Positions 12,072-23,852 of a DNA stretch of 64,000 nucleotides are shown in pieces; the stretch's first letter is position 1, and each line of letters starts with the position of its first letter. The position numbers were made by a program, and so were the translations under genes. The DNA comes from Phaffia rhodozyma (Eukaryota > Basidiomycota > Tremellomycetes > Cystofilobasidiales > Mrakiaceae). The DNA is taken from contig JACGZH010000005.1 in NCBI GenBank assembly GCA_014706385.1, positions 558,001 through 622,000 on the forward strand, written 5' to 3'. The notes under the pieces are model-generated. The model saw nothing but the letters and a program-made list of their open reading frames with translations. It was not told where the DNA came from and did no database searches.

Positions 12072-13139
12072 GTCAGTGAGTTGACATCAAGCTTTTGTTC
12101 TTCTCGAGTGATCTGAATCGCACCTGATAGAAGCGACCGGATGAACAGTTTCGGTTTCAACAGATAAATTCGAGGTGTGAAGAATCGGAATATTTCAAGC
12201 TTAACAGAAGGAGGTGAATCTCTCCGGACCTCCTCGACGCGAAGAGCTCTTCGCTCTTTACCTGTCGGCTGGACTATCGCCTATCTGGACCTACTCTTCT
12301 CTTTCCCTCAAGCTTCGGATATCATTATTATCTCGAACTCAACGTGCGCGTCAAGAATCATGAAACACGGCCGGACATTCAGGAAACGAGCATGTATTCG
12401 TGGTCTTAGCTCGAAGGAATAAAGGGGTCGAGAGCCACCTTCATCTTGTGGTTAGAATGATCGCGGGAACAGATTGTTGCCGGGATTTATGCTGGATCTG
12501 AAGCCTGAATTGGATACAAAGATGATTGAACCCGTAGGCGCTGAGAGTATGTTGATCGGAGGGTTGAATGATTCACTGACCCGCATGCTGTGTTCCGAAG
12601 CTAACAACGAGACTCGTCTTCCCAAGTTTCACACCACCCATTGTCACTCATGTTGATATCGTTATTAACCCAGAAACTGATCTTGCGAGTATCCACTCTC
12701 GATGCTGTGAACGATCGTTATGATTTTACACATTCGTTCCGGACCTGTTTGGTCAGAGGCTTGGTATCGTCATCCGAATGAAAACACATATCAACAAAGG
12801 AACGCGCTTAGTTCTTCTCAGGGACGTTCTTCTGATTGAAACTTGAGTTGTCTTAAAAGCCAGAAGTTCAGCAATGTTGATCCTGTTTTCTTTCTCTTCA
12901 TCACCTTCACTTATTCCTTCGTTCATCCCCTCCCCTCCTTTCCTCTCAACTTCGGCTGGTTCCGTCGTTCACGTTCTTTTTCTCCTTATAATCCCCCACA
13001 TATACCTTCACTCCTTTCCATCCAAGACCTAGTCTCACTTTATCCTTTTTCTCTTCCCGCTTTCCAATCTTTAACCCCTGCTTTCTCGGTGCTCTTACCC
13101 CCTTTCTTCTTCGTCAACAAACTCATCAGCAAAAAAACA
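12072..13139. other. Intergenic, with possible 3' exon and GH5 promoter
   Basis: The first about 150 bases may be an alternative last exon of the Gta3-like gene. The middle carries only short, unconnected open frames (for example 12474-12656). From about 12890 to 13130 the + strand is strongly pyrimidine-rich with CCTTATAATCCC near 12980, typical of a fungal core promoter and leader for the glucanase gene. Confidence 0.5.
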
Positions 13140-16100
13140 ATGAGTCTCTCCTCTTCTTTCTCGTTGAGCTCTGTCCTCTCGGCCATGGGTCTAGTAGCTT
13201 CTATCATGAAGCCTGTTCCTCTCATAGGTGACATCCTCTCGGCTGACGGAGGTCTCGGGATCGGTTATCGGACTGCCAATTGTTCTGCTGTAGACGTTAG
13301 TACATCTGTTTTCCGACGAAAACACTCGACGAACGGTATGGTTAATTGTTTTCAAACATGTTTTGTCGGGCTGGATATCTAGGCGTATGAGAAGAGCGTG
13401 GTTTCCCTGGAGGAATTCGCGCCTTTTGACCAGGCAGTATCGAGTGTCTACAGATATAGACAACAACAAAGCGTCAATCTGGGCTCTTGGTGTGTTTATC
13501 TAGCTAAACTGATATAGCCTTTCGAGAATGAAATTCTGAAACTTTTCATTCATTGGTCTTCTGCTTCAGGTTTGCGCAAGAGGCCTGGATGAATCCCAGT
13601 CTGTTTGCTTGTGCTTCAGGAAACAAATCCGCCGAGCTAGATGTCGCTACCGGATTTGATGGAAACACTATGAGCGCTCAATATACTTTAGAGAGACATT
13701 GGGACGAGTGGATCACTGAGGATGATTTTGCTCATCTTCAAAAGATTGGTTCGTCATCGAGTTCAGCCTCCGCTGCTTTATATTCAGTTCACTTTTTGAT
13801 ACTATCTGCTATGCATTTATATCTAGGTATCAACACAGTCAGACTACCGATCGGATACTGGTCACTCGGCCCAGATTATGTCAAGAACACTCCCTTTGAG
13901 AAGGTCTCTTCGGTATATGCCAACTCTTGGCCGCGAGTCGTTCGGTCCATCAACTGGGCTGCCAAATATGGTCTTGGTGTCCTTGTGGATATGCATGGGG
14001 GTATGTCCAACCATCTACTTAAACCACTCAAAGAGTGTAGCCGTTGACAAGTCTTGATGTGTTGATATGACCAGCTCCTGGCTCTCAGAATGGACAAGCA
14101 CACTCTGGACTGGCCGATGGTGTTATCGGATTTTTCGACTCTAAAGATGACCAAGATTCCACTATCTGCGCTCTGACATTCCTGACAGAGCAGCTCGTCA
14201 ACGTGACGAACGTTGTAGGAATTCAAATTTTGAACGAACCCTCCAATGATGGGCGTCTTCCAGACTTCTGTAAGTACGAATTCACTTCTCATGGTTTTAG
14301 GACACGTGCTGACGATCATGATTACCCTTTGTAAAGATACACGGGCTCTCGACGAGCTTCGAAAGATCTCTCCAGCCGCCTCTTCTTTCCCGTTCTAGTA
14401 CGTATAGTCTTCAAAAGGATAAAATCAGATATTTTATTAACACGTTCTGTTTGTCCGTGTATACAGCATTCACGATGCTTTTGATCTGCCTAAATTCGCA
14501 GATTTTGTCGCAAAGCGACCTGACTTCGTCGTCGTCGACCATCATCAGTATTTTGTGTTCGCGCCTCAAGACCCAAATGAATCGACCACTGATCTGACCG
14601 GAAAGATAAAAAACACACTATCGACCTCTTTAAACACGGCCTCTCTCTCGACTCGGAACAATATGATAATTGGAGAATGGTCAGCAGCTCTTAGTCAGGC
14701 TTCTCTAGCAAAAGAAACCAATCCAGTCGGCGCTCGACAAGCTTATACGACGGGTCAGATGGCTACTTATGCCAATACCTCGGCTGGATGGGCATTCTGG
14801 AGTGAGTCCATCGTCTGCGCTTTCATGCAAGACGTGCTCTGATCTTATTTGCTCGTTCTTGATATGCGCAGGCTACAAGACCGAAAACTGCGATACGGAT
14901 CAAGACTGGTGCTTCAAGAACGCTGTTGGCAAATCACTTCCCTCAACCTTCTTCAGTTTCCCAGGAAGCTACTCGTCTCAATCTATCGATGGCGCTAAAA
15001 ACTCTTCGGTCGTCGATGGGAATCTCATGATAGACTCTTTGCCTGCGATTCTCTCCCCTGTGTCATCCCTTGTTGATGCTATCAAAGCAATCAAAATACA
15101 ACCTCTGGCCAGCATCATCACCAATCTTACTCTTAGCTTTGCACACAAAGTTGGTCAGGAGCCTGTTCAAGCTCCCGAATCGAGGAAGCGAACCTTGACC
15201 AAGACCGCCTTTGGTATCTTTCAAATACTAAATGGAAGAGATGTGCAATCCAAACAGGCTCTGTTCCGAGATTCCAAGCTGCCGCCAGGAAAGTTCAGAG
15301 CTCGAGCTCTGCGGGAAGAAGCTACCACCGCCGCCGCCATTCTTGGGAAGCCAAACCAAGGAGCGGATGGCTCTGATTGCGTGGATGATGGATCAGAAAC
15401 TCTTCCTTTGTCCAAGACTTCTAAATCCAACTCAACAATATCTTCCTCAAACTCATCGACTGTCATGTCTTTCGAAGAGGCTGCTATCGCTAAGGGCTAC
15501 TCTGATGGGTTCCGTACGTTCTATATCACATCTTTTTTCAACTGTCTTGAATGCTGACATAATTCGTCTCTTTTCATTGTCTTCTCACTGAATTACAGAA
15601 ACTGCCAAATTCTTCGCTCAAACGAACGGTTCCCGGCTCGGCTTTGCCACTCAATACGTTTGTGACTCTCTTTGGGCTCTCGGTGAGGGCAGTATCTCAT
15701 CCGATCAACACGACAGATACGAGGCATCCTTCTTCCAAGGTCTTTACGAAGCAGAGGCTCAGGTAGAGGCAGCTATAGCAGATGCCACCGCCCCAACAGC
15801 CAGTGGATCGGCTAGACAGAATGACATCGAGCGGACTCTACAAAATTGGGAGATGGAACAAGAGGATCCATCAATGGAGGAAGTAGACAATGAGGTTGAT
15901 GAAGGAGATGAAAAGGAAGAAGTTCAGGACGAGCAAGTTGAAGATGATGAGACCGTTCATGTATGTTTCCGTTGCCATTCAGTTTCTCCTCATTGTTCCT
16001 AACATCTTTGTACCCCGATCTACTTCTTTTGTATAAAAACGAATCTGATTAGGCCGACGATGAAGAAGACGAAGAATACAAGGATGAGGAAAACGACGAG

Positions 16101-16355
16101 GAAGAAGACGACGACGATGATGGCGAGGACGAAGATGAGGACGAGAATCTTGAAAATTCGTCTCAGCCTCTAGATGAATCTCTTTTTCCTTCCAACTCTA
16201 TCTCAAACTCTACATCTTCGGCGTCCGAGGATCAAGATACTTGGGACTCTGGCCTTCTCGATTCGGACTCGGAAGAGCCACTCAAATCTCTTTGGGATGA
16301 ATGGGCTGCGAAGACATCTGTGGACGACAGAGTTATCGACGATGAAGATAATTAA
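13140..16355 (+). CDS. GH5 exo-beta-1,3-glucanase-like protein with long acidic C-terminal tail
   Basis: About ten exons encode a glycoside hydrolase family 5 domain of the exo-1,3-glucanase type, which trims wall beta-glucan. Signatures in order: QSVNLGSWFAQEAWMNPSLF, TVRLPIGYWSLGP, VDMHGAPGSQNGQAHSG, the acid/base motif ILNEPSND, DHHQYFVF, and the nucleophile motif IIGEWSAAL, so both catalytic Glu are present. After the barrel comes a further region with GFQTAKFFAQTNGSRLG and GSISSDQHDRYEASF, then a Glu/Asp-rich tail of about 160 residues (15840-16350). The N-terminus (MSLSSSFSLSSVLSAMGLVA) is only weakly signal-like, and the usual strong leader is missing. The first intron uses GTTAGT at about 13295. 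Activity is likely from the motifs; location is uncertain. Confidence 0.85.
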
Positions 16356-16639
16356 AACCGTTTGATAGATTGATACCAGCCGTTCGAGAGTCTTGTGATA
16401 CCATGTTGTCTTTCTGATATTTACCAGCCTTTGACAGAGAGGTCTTCTCTACTGTAACCAAGAATTGCACCAAAAGAGTTCGAGACGACGGTCACACGTG
16501 TAAAACGAAGAGTTGTTGTCAGAAGACAAAGGTGTGCCGGAACTTGAGCGGAATTAACCGCGATAAACAGGATACAGATCGGATAACTACGACGATATAC
16601 AACGTGCATTCCTATCTACTTTGCAATCTAGTTCGTTTT
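16356..16639. other. Convergent 3' spacer
   Basis: This 284-bp spacer lies between the stops of the GH5 gene (+) and the RRM/RGG gene (-). Nothing coding is supported. Confidence 0.5.
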
Positions 16640-19580
16640 CTAATCCGCCCGCGCCGCCCCTCCTTCCTCTGACCCTCTTTGGCCATTGTTGAATGACGAT
16701 CTAGCCCCTCGTCCTCTGGATCCTCCACCGCTATGATCTCCTCTACCTCCTCTTCCACGGCCGCCCCGCCCCCGGCTGTAACCTGAAAACTCTCCAGAGC
16801 TGGGAGGCTTAGATATGGCAACATTAGGCGTAGCTGTCTTGAGAGTTGTTGCATGGGACGACAGGCCCTTCTCCATGGTAGCCGCGTCAGCAAACTGGTC
16901 GATTCAGTCAAATGTATCATTCTTGTTTAGTCAAGCCGTATCTCAGGAAAGGAAAAATACAGGTAGAAGACAGGGTGACGTTAAAAGAAAGTGGGAACTA
17001 ACTCCAACATAAGCAAAATGTCGCTGAGCTCCTGTCTCCTTGTCCATGATAAGCTTGACCGAAACGATTCCCTCCGAGGCGTCTCCAAAGAACTCCTTGA
17101 GCTCTGCTTCGCTCACAGGGGGCACCATCTGACTGATGTATAGCGTATGCGGGCTCCTAGGCTTAAATGTCGTTCCACCTGGCGGCGCCTCCCCGACAGG
17201 AGTAGCCAGAGGCGATGTCGTCGAGAGAGAGGGTGGAGGCTGGTCCGCCTTGTTAGATTCCGAAGACGGTGAGACGCCGTTGGGCGCACTCTTGTTCGTG
17301 GTGCTGCTGGTAGTATTAGTATTGGTTGAGGGCAGTTGGGTTGACAGGGATGTCACGGGTGTCGACAGAGTTGAAGCAGATGCGGAAGACGACGAAAGTT
17401 TGTTGGAGGTTGATTGGGAGGGCCCATTCGTTCCCGCTGCAGAAGCTGTTTTAGGACCTTTCCAGACAGGGACAGAGTTCACCGCTGAAGCCATAGAAGA
17501 CGAGGAACTAGATGCGTTCGTTGTTGCTTTAGAAACATTAGATGGTTTAATGCTATGCTGAGAAGCTTTCCGATGAGCAAAATTGAAGCCTATGCGAATG
17601 TTTTGAAGATCGTATACCAAGGATCAGTATTTACGCGCCTATTGACACATATAAGAGAGAAGACACACCTTGACTCTTCAGCTCGGCCGATACACGACCC
17701 TCTTTGATATCCAATAGAAGGTGACCGTACGTGGAGTCAGTTAGATTCCAACTCCAAGTATTTTTCCATGAAGCTTCCTCAGCACCAGTTCCACTCCCTG
17801 TGGACGGAGGAGATCGATTCAATGCTGCTAAGGTTTTATCTAGGAAGACTTTCTGTTCCGAGCTTCATAAGAACAGGTGTACGGTCAATATCCGACGAAT
17901 TTTACTTAAAGTCCGAGCGCGCAAGAGAAGTAGACTCACTCGATGACCTCTTCGACCTGTGTTCGAATCTGATCGTATACTGCTGAGAAGGCCGTTTTAC
18001 CCCTCTGAACCTTTGCCCACCAATTCCCTCCTCCTTCGTCCTGGACACTGAATTCGTTGAAACTCGCTCCATATCGGAAGTGTAAACCCCCGCTAACAGT
18101 AAGATCCGCTTTCAGAGCCAGAGCCAGCAAGGATAGCACTGGTTCTCGGCCCATAGAGGAGTGTGTGATGAGCAGTCGTGTTTCGGAAGGATCGTAGACC
18201 TATTCGATATGAGAGAGAGGACGTGTCAACTGAGTAGATTGCTTGACGCGTGCTAGAAGAAGTACCGTGCAGCATACTCTTTGAGCAGTATCGATCAGCT
18301 CCCCGATCTGGAGAGCTGTTGTCCACATGGTTCCTCCTCCACCAGCAATAGTAGCGCTACCCTCACCTGATTTGTACAAAAGGTTCAGACAGTAAAATTT
18401 AGTGACTTTGGGTAAATCATGTTGTATGCGCTTGTGAATCAAACCGGAAAATGTATGAACCATTATCAAACATCTTTGGCATTACCACTGCGCCCCCCAA
18501 CCCGAAGAGTCTTAGTCGAACTCCTCCGACCTCTAAAACCCGGGTTGTAGCCTCGTCCAAGACAGTCAGGTTGTCAACTTGGTGTTCCTTCGTCCGGAAT
18601 TTCTCAATGATACGGACATCTTCGCACGCTCCGTAGATAACCTGAAACATGAGTTATAAAAAATTGAGTTTGAAGTCAGCTTCGGTCCTCCTTGTCTACA
18701 CATCACACCGCGTGAACGTGATGTATATAAAAATTCTGATCACTCACAAATGTAGGGACCAGCAACTTAAGTCTCGGCGAGCTTCCTAGCAGTTGGGGGA
18801 ACTGTGAGAGATGGAACTGAGATTCTGAAGGCGCGAGAAGAGAAAGGGAGTTGGCTCGTTGTATGTTGGGTAATAATAGTCGGTTTCGGAGGGACGGAGA
18901 GATCGTAGGTGAGTAGGTGATGAGATGCTTGAGAGTTCTTCAACCATCGAGCGGAGGTGAATTAGAAGTCAAACATGCATCACGTTGAGCACGTATCAAT
19001 CAAAGGGACGTAGAAAGAAAAATGGATGTAGAAACCCACTTGTCGGCTATCCGATCTAGACTAGATGCTTCAAAGAATCCAAAGTCTCCGGTATGGATAC
19101 ACGCGACTGCTTCTGTTTCTCTGACAAGCCGATTGAGTCTGTTGATGGCAACCACAACCACCGCAATGATACCGACGGCGTCAAGTACAGAAAACGGTCA
19201 GCCTAGTCAATCTCGACAGGCGAGCCTCGCAAAGTTCCGATTGGAGGACGAAAAAGAGATGGTGAAGACACGTGCGATCAGAGACGTACTGTTCGATATC
19301 TCCCCTAATATCGGCGATACACAAGATACCTAAATCCATGAACCCATGCCCAGAGATTTACGTGGAACATTAGAAGCAGAAGCATAGAAATCAAATAATG
19401 AAGATGAGTATGTCGAATGAACTTGTTTTCAAGCATATAAACTAAAGCCAAATGCGAAATAAGGATGAAGTGTTGAAAGGAACGATAAGGAAGCTGAAAC
19501 CCACGTCCTTTGCCTTCTGGGAGGTCAATTACCCGGGTGTCATAAGGTTGTTGAACAGAAGCTGCCGATGGGAGTGCCAT
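16640..19580 (-). CDS. Metallophosphoesterase-like (DUF2433-type) protein with RRM and RGG tail
   Basis: Ten exons splice into one frame starting at 19578-19580 ([16 protein letters not shown]). The N-terminal half has a calcineurin-like phosphoesterase layout: [43 protein letters not shown] and [12 protein letters not shown], matching what I know of the fungal DUF2433 family; metal-ligand Asp/His positions look kept, but activity is unproven. [20 protein letters not shown] ends that region. A Ser/Thr-rich linker leads to an RRM ([20 protein letters not shown], then [20 protein letters not shown]), followed by an [12 protein letters not shown] box. The combination suggests an RNA-binding regulator, perhaps in mRNP control. 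The first intron runs from GTGGGT at about 19504 to TTTAG beside 19330; several short exons would be missed by single-frame prediction. Confidence 0.82.
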
Positions 19581-20094
19581 GGTGAGATGATGCAAATGGG
19601 AATAAGTGTACAAGACAAAAGAAGATGAAGGATCAGATGGATGATTGTTATGGGCTGGAAAGATGGTGTGGATCAAAGATGGCCGAACGAAATGATGATC
19701 GCAACGGGTAACAAGCTAGGTACGCGCAGTCACCGGCCTGGTTACGTCCATTTGAGCCATCCCATCCCTACTCAATCGACATCAATCTCGTTCATAAGGA
19801 CAGGCCAAAGAGACATAAATAGAAGAGGGTATAACCAATGCCTCTGAGTCTTGGAGCAAAAGAGGATAAACACACAAAACGAAGAAGGCATTCGGTACCT
19901 ATACAAGGAAGAGAAAGAAGACGAGAATAGAGAAAAGATATGCGTGTCTGTGATGACAGAGGTGTAAGGCCGAGGGGTTGGGAGATGACAAGACGGCACG
20001 AGAAAGAATAAGAACGTAGATGTAGAAGAGTATGAGGTAGTCAGGAACAAAAGAGCGTCAGGGAACGTATGCATATATTTGCATATGTGTACCC
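19581..20094. other. Intergenic: promoter of RRM/RGG gene and CNB1 3' region
   Basis: Both neighbours are on the minus strand. The left part should hold the promoter of the phosphoesterase-like gene, the right part the CNB1 3' UTR. No further gene seen. Confidence 0.5.
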
Positions 20095-21456
20095 TCAAAA
20101 GAGATCTTCGATAGTCATTTGCTTCATGAGCTGTTTTTAGGCAATAGAAAGGTTGAATAAGTCGCAAAAATCTTTGAGAAGAGCAAGTGGCAGGAGACTT
20201 ACATCCTAGAAAGGAAATCGACAAAAAAACGAGGAGGTGGTTGATGTGAAGTCATTAGCGGAAGTTGCCAACTGGCAAGTAGGTCGGATAAAACGGCTCT
20301 TACTGTGTTTTCAACCATTGCTGTAAACTCCTCAAAGTTGATTTTGCCATCTCTACACATTTTAAATAAAGACAGAAGATTGAGTCACCAAAGCCGAAAA
20401 TGATATGCGCATAATCGCTTACCCATCCTTATCGGCCTCCATGATCGTCTTATCTACTATCTGCTGTAATTGCTGATCCTATGTCGATCAAGAAGCAACA
20501 AAGAGCATAGCTCAAAGTCGGTCAGTAGACAGAGTGGATGTGAACAGTGCTTGAATGAAGAATCGACGATACGAACCTTGAGATTCGAGCCAACCATCAT
20601 CTTCAACACTAGGAAGAGCTCTCCATTAGAAATAAATCCGTCTCTATCCATATCGTACACCTTGAACGCGACTGAAAGCACCGACCGTCATCAAAGATAC
20701 AATTAGGACGGACAAGGTCAGTTTCAAAGGATGGATCGCAGCTGTAAGTGACCACTGTTAAGACAAGAAGGGCCCTTACATTTGAGCTTCTCCTCTCGAG
20801 CTCCTTTGCTGCTGAAGGCTGATAGTCCACCGACAAATTCCTGAAAGTCTACGGTCCCTCCTCCACTAAGATCGCGAACAAGAAGTCAAACAAGACCCAA
20901 GATATGTAGGTATCAGCCTCTGATTAAGGATACCTTGACGCTTATAGTCCGCCGTTCCTTTGTGATGATGGTTTCAATATTCTTCATATATGAATTGTGG
21001 AACTGTGGAACTCACTCTTCATCGAAGATGGCAATCATCCTACTTGATAGCGGATTTGTCGCGATTTGAGGGATCTGTAGAAACTCGTCCTTGTCAATAG
21101 AACCAGACCCATCCCTATCAAGCTTCATAAACCTCTTCTTAAGACGTTGGAGCTCCTGGGCCGAGACTGATTATGATGTCGTCGTGAAAGATGGGAAACA
21201 AGACAGGTAGTGCAATGATCAGAAACAGAGCTGCACGCAAGAAATTTGAAGAAATAGTCGAACAATTTGACGACCGCTCCATCTCTTTATATAATTCGTA
21301 TGTTATATATTGTCAATTCAGAAAGATGTCATAAGGAACAGACAAGAGGCATTAGAGGCAAACAACATTCAAGCACGCTCCAAGCGGGGTGAAAAGCTTC
21401 CAAGAAAGTGGATACGGACCTGTGAATGCCTGGTTGACTGATCCTGCTTGTCCCAT
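20095..21456 (-). CDS. CNB1: Calcineurin regulatory subunit B
   Basis: This is the Ca2+-binding regulatory subunit of the phosphatase calcineurin, central to stress, thermotolerance and morphogenesis in basidiomycete yeasts. The start [12 protein letters not shown] has the Gly2 used for N-myristoylation in this family. Four EF hands are visible: [13 protein letters not shown], then [26 protein letters not shown] and [33 protein letters not shown] and [19 protein letters not shown] are nearly family-invariant. Eight exons are required; the seventh is a 3-nt exon (GAT, 20203-20205), giving [15 protein letters not shown], which fits the conserved C-terminus (TD-x2-KQMT-x-EDLF). If that exon's donor is not used, translation would read through to an unrelated 20-residue end. 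Confidence 0.96.
20203..20205 (-). other. CNB1: 3-nt microexon (GAT, Asp) of CNB1
   Basis: On the minus strand TTTCCTTTCTAG|GAT|GTAAGTCTCC shows an ideal acceptor and donor around three bases. Flanking introns are about 98 nt (20206-20303) and 72 nt (20131-20202). The encoded Asp is the residue expected between Thr and the LMKQMT segment in the conserved family C-terminus. Confidence 0.8.
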
Positions 21457-23852
21457 GATGAGCAATGAAAGTTAAGCAGAGAGAAAGTAGTTGTATAGAT
21501 GATGAAGGGTGTAAGAGTGAAAGATAGAAGGTAGAGTGACGATGATGAAAGGAAGTAAAAAGAGGGATAGTGTCAAGGATAGTTACGTAAGAGCGCCAAA
21601 ACAGGCAAACTCATTCGTCTCTTCTCCATCGGGCTCACCTTACATTTGTTACATCTCACGATTCTACTCATCTGGGAATAGATATAGGACAGTTCATCAT
21701 AGGTTCTCTCCGAAGCTATGGCCGCACTTTTCTCGTCTATATGTATCGTGGCTTATGTCGTACATGATACTATTATCGCTGTCGTCATCAACGAGAAGCA
21801 GATGAAACGGCGAGCTCCGTATCTGCCTAACTGCCCTTTCAAATGTAACTGCAGTTTGCTACATATCTTGAAGGTTCCGATGGACTAAGTTGACCAAGAG
21901 TCAGTCGATCTCTGATGGTTGGCATGAATATATCACGAGCAAGAGGTGTAACCTTGAATTAAGAAAACCTTTTCTGTGTATACTGATCAACATCCAGGAC
22001 GGGTTGCTCTCGTTGCAAAAGCTAGGAATATCGTCTAAAAATTTCTCCTGCCTTTTTCTCACCTGCATTGATATCTAAGAGTGTTCCATGTGTAAAAAGC
22101 TTATTACTTCCGGAATCTATCTTAGAGACATCCGGTTGTCGCAATTGGAAAAACGAGATGATCTGTACTTGATAACGTTGAAGGTTAAGTGATAATTTCT
22201 GTCTTTGACTACTTGTATCAGCTTGGATATCTGACAATCCATGATAATATATGAGTTTTTAGCGCACTTTGAGCCATTTCATCTTATCACAAGGCGTATA
22301 CTCTACAAAGGGATGTATGCCTTGTTATTAACAATAATTCTATACTTTTCTTTGAATAAGGGGAATGACTTATTTGAAGGGACAATAGAGCAAGGAAGAG
22401 ATGCTATGGGAGCGGTCATAACATTCAGTACTACATCACGGAAACGAGAAGTAGAACAGTCATTAGAAATCGGAGACCGGGAATGATAAAAGCGAGAGAA
22501 ACGAACGCTCATTAGGTATCCGACTAATAATGAGAGAGTTTGAGACCAGAGCTCGAATTGACAGATATTAAACAGATAGATCGCTCGGTTCCTTTCCTTG
22601 TTGTTTCTTCCGATCAGTTCTTGTGCATACATACAGCGTCTGAGAGATATCATATCAGCATGATTCGAGAGGAGATAGTCAGAAAGGATGACTTAAACGA
22701 ACAAGACGTGAACAGGGGCTAGATTGAGACGGTTTAGGATGGATAAGATAAGATAAACATTCGCACCGAATCCTGGTCTGAACATGTTATAAAGGACTGA
22801 AAAAGGCCAACGCTTCGCCATTGTTTCTTTCAGCTGGTACTGAAGGAAACAAAAAGAAGACTTCTCGAATTTTTCCTCTTCTACACTCCTACCTGAAATT
22901 TGTCTCTTCCTCTTGTGATGTGAGAGGGAAGGATGGAACGAGGTTGGCGAGGAACGGCTATAATGTCGAATGGTCGTTTGATGACCTTTATAGATCGATA
23001 CTCATCCAATCTAATAGAAGGGAAGGACACAATTCTCGCCTATTCATTAGATAGTATCTTCCGCATATTGTCTTGTGCTAAATAATTATACATGCCCGTC
23101 GCTCAATCATTTCACCCTACGTTATCTATATCACATTGAGATGCTGGTTTCTCTGTATATCATCTGCTCTCATCGTTAAATTCAAGGTAACGAATTGCCA
23201 GCCAGTAACGGCTCAACCCTCTAGTAGTGGAATGAATACCCTTGAGATGGTATTCCAAGATTCAGAAAGCCTTAGGATCCCTTGGATTGTTGATCAAGAA
23301 CGAACAGGTCTCTGTTAAAGACGCCTTTGGCTGAGAAGATCAAATAAAACGAATCAGATCCACACTCGAGAAAAGATTCGAGAAAGACCAAAGAGCCCAA
23401 GGGTCCAGAAAAGGCAACGGGACAGAAAAGACTAAGTGCACGCTGCTGATTGATAGCAACTAGAGGAAGAACTTGCATCATAGACTTTAATTAATTTTCA
23501 ACTGATTACTGGTGGATACACTGACATAGATGTCAAACCAGGTGCAGACTCTACATTATATGAAGGTATAGGTGTAAGTGAACACAATATTGAGGTCGGA
23601 GGCAGGGGCCAATGATCTGGTACGGGATTCAGTAAATAGCTTGATAGAGGGGACGAAGAGGTAAGAGCGGACAGAAATAACACAAGTAGAATCTTGGCGG
23701 TACCAGAGGAAATAACCCTAACAGTAAAATCGGCTGGCTTTGATGGAAGCTGAATATCGAATTTTTCATGTTATTTCATCGCATATTCTTTCTTGAAATT
23801 CTACAAGTTCTCCATCCATCATTATCATACTGATCAACCCATTCAGACAATC
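21457..23852. other. Largest gap (2.4 kb), no gene recognised
   Basis: This AT-richer stretch has open frames of at most about 115 codons on either strand, none resembling a known family and none linkable by convincing splice sites. It includes the CNB1 upstream region (from 21457) and the CBP80 promoter (about 23700-23852). A triple GATAA cluster lies at 22742-22756. It could hold a non-coding transcript or a decayed gene; the sequence alone does not show which. Confidence 0.5.
22742..22756 (+). promoter_or_regulatory. Triple GATAA(G) cluster
   Basis: GATAAGATAAGATAA gives three overlapping copies of the GATA-factor core site. GATA factors control nitrogen, iron and light responses in fungi. 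It lies about 1.1 kb upstream of CBP80 and 1.3 kb upstream of CNB1, so the target is unclear. Confidence 0.4.

Noticed and set aside
12474..12656. Short open frame starting MLPGFMLDLKPELDTK
   Set aside because: Not linkable to neighbours by splice sites, and no homology pattern; left as intergenic.
17136..17561. Open frame of 141 codons on the plus strand
   Set aside because: Antisense to the Ser/Thr-rich linker of the phosphoesterase/RRM gene; simple composition explains it.
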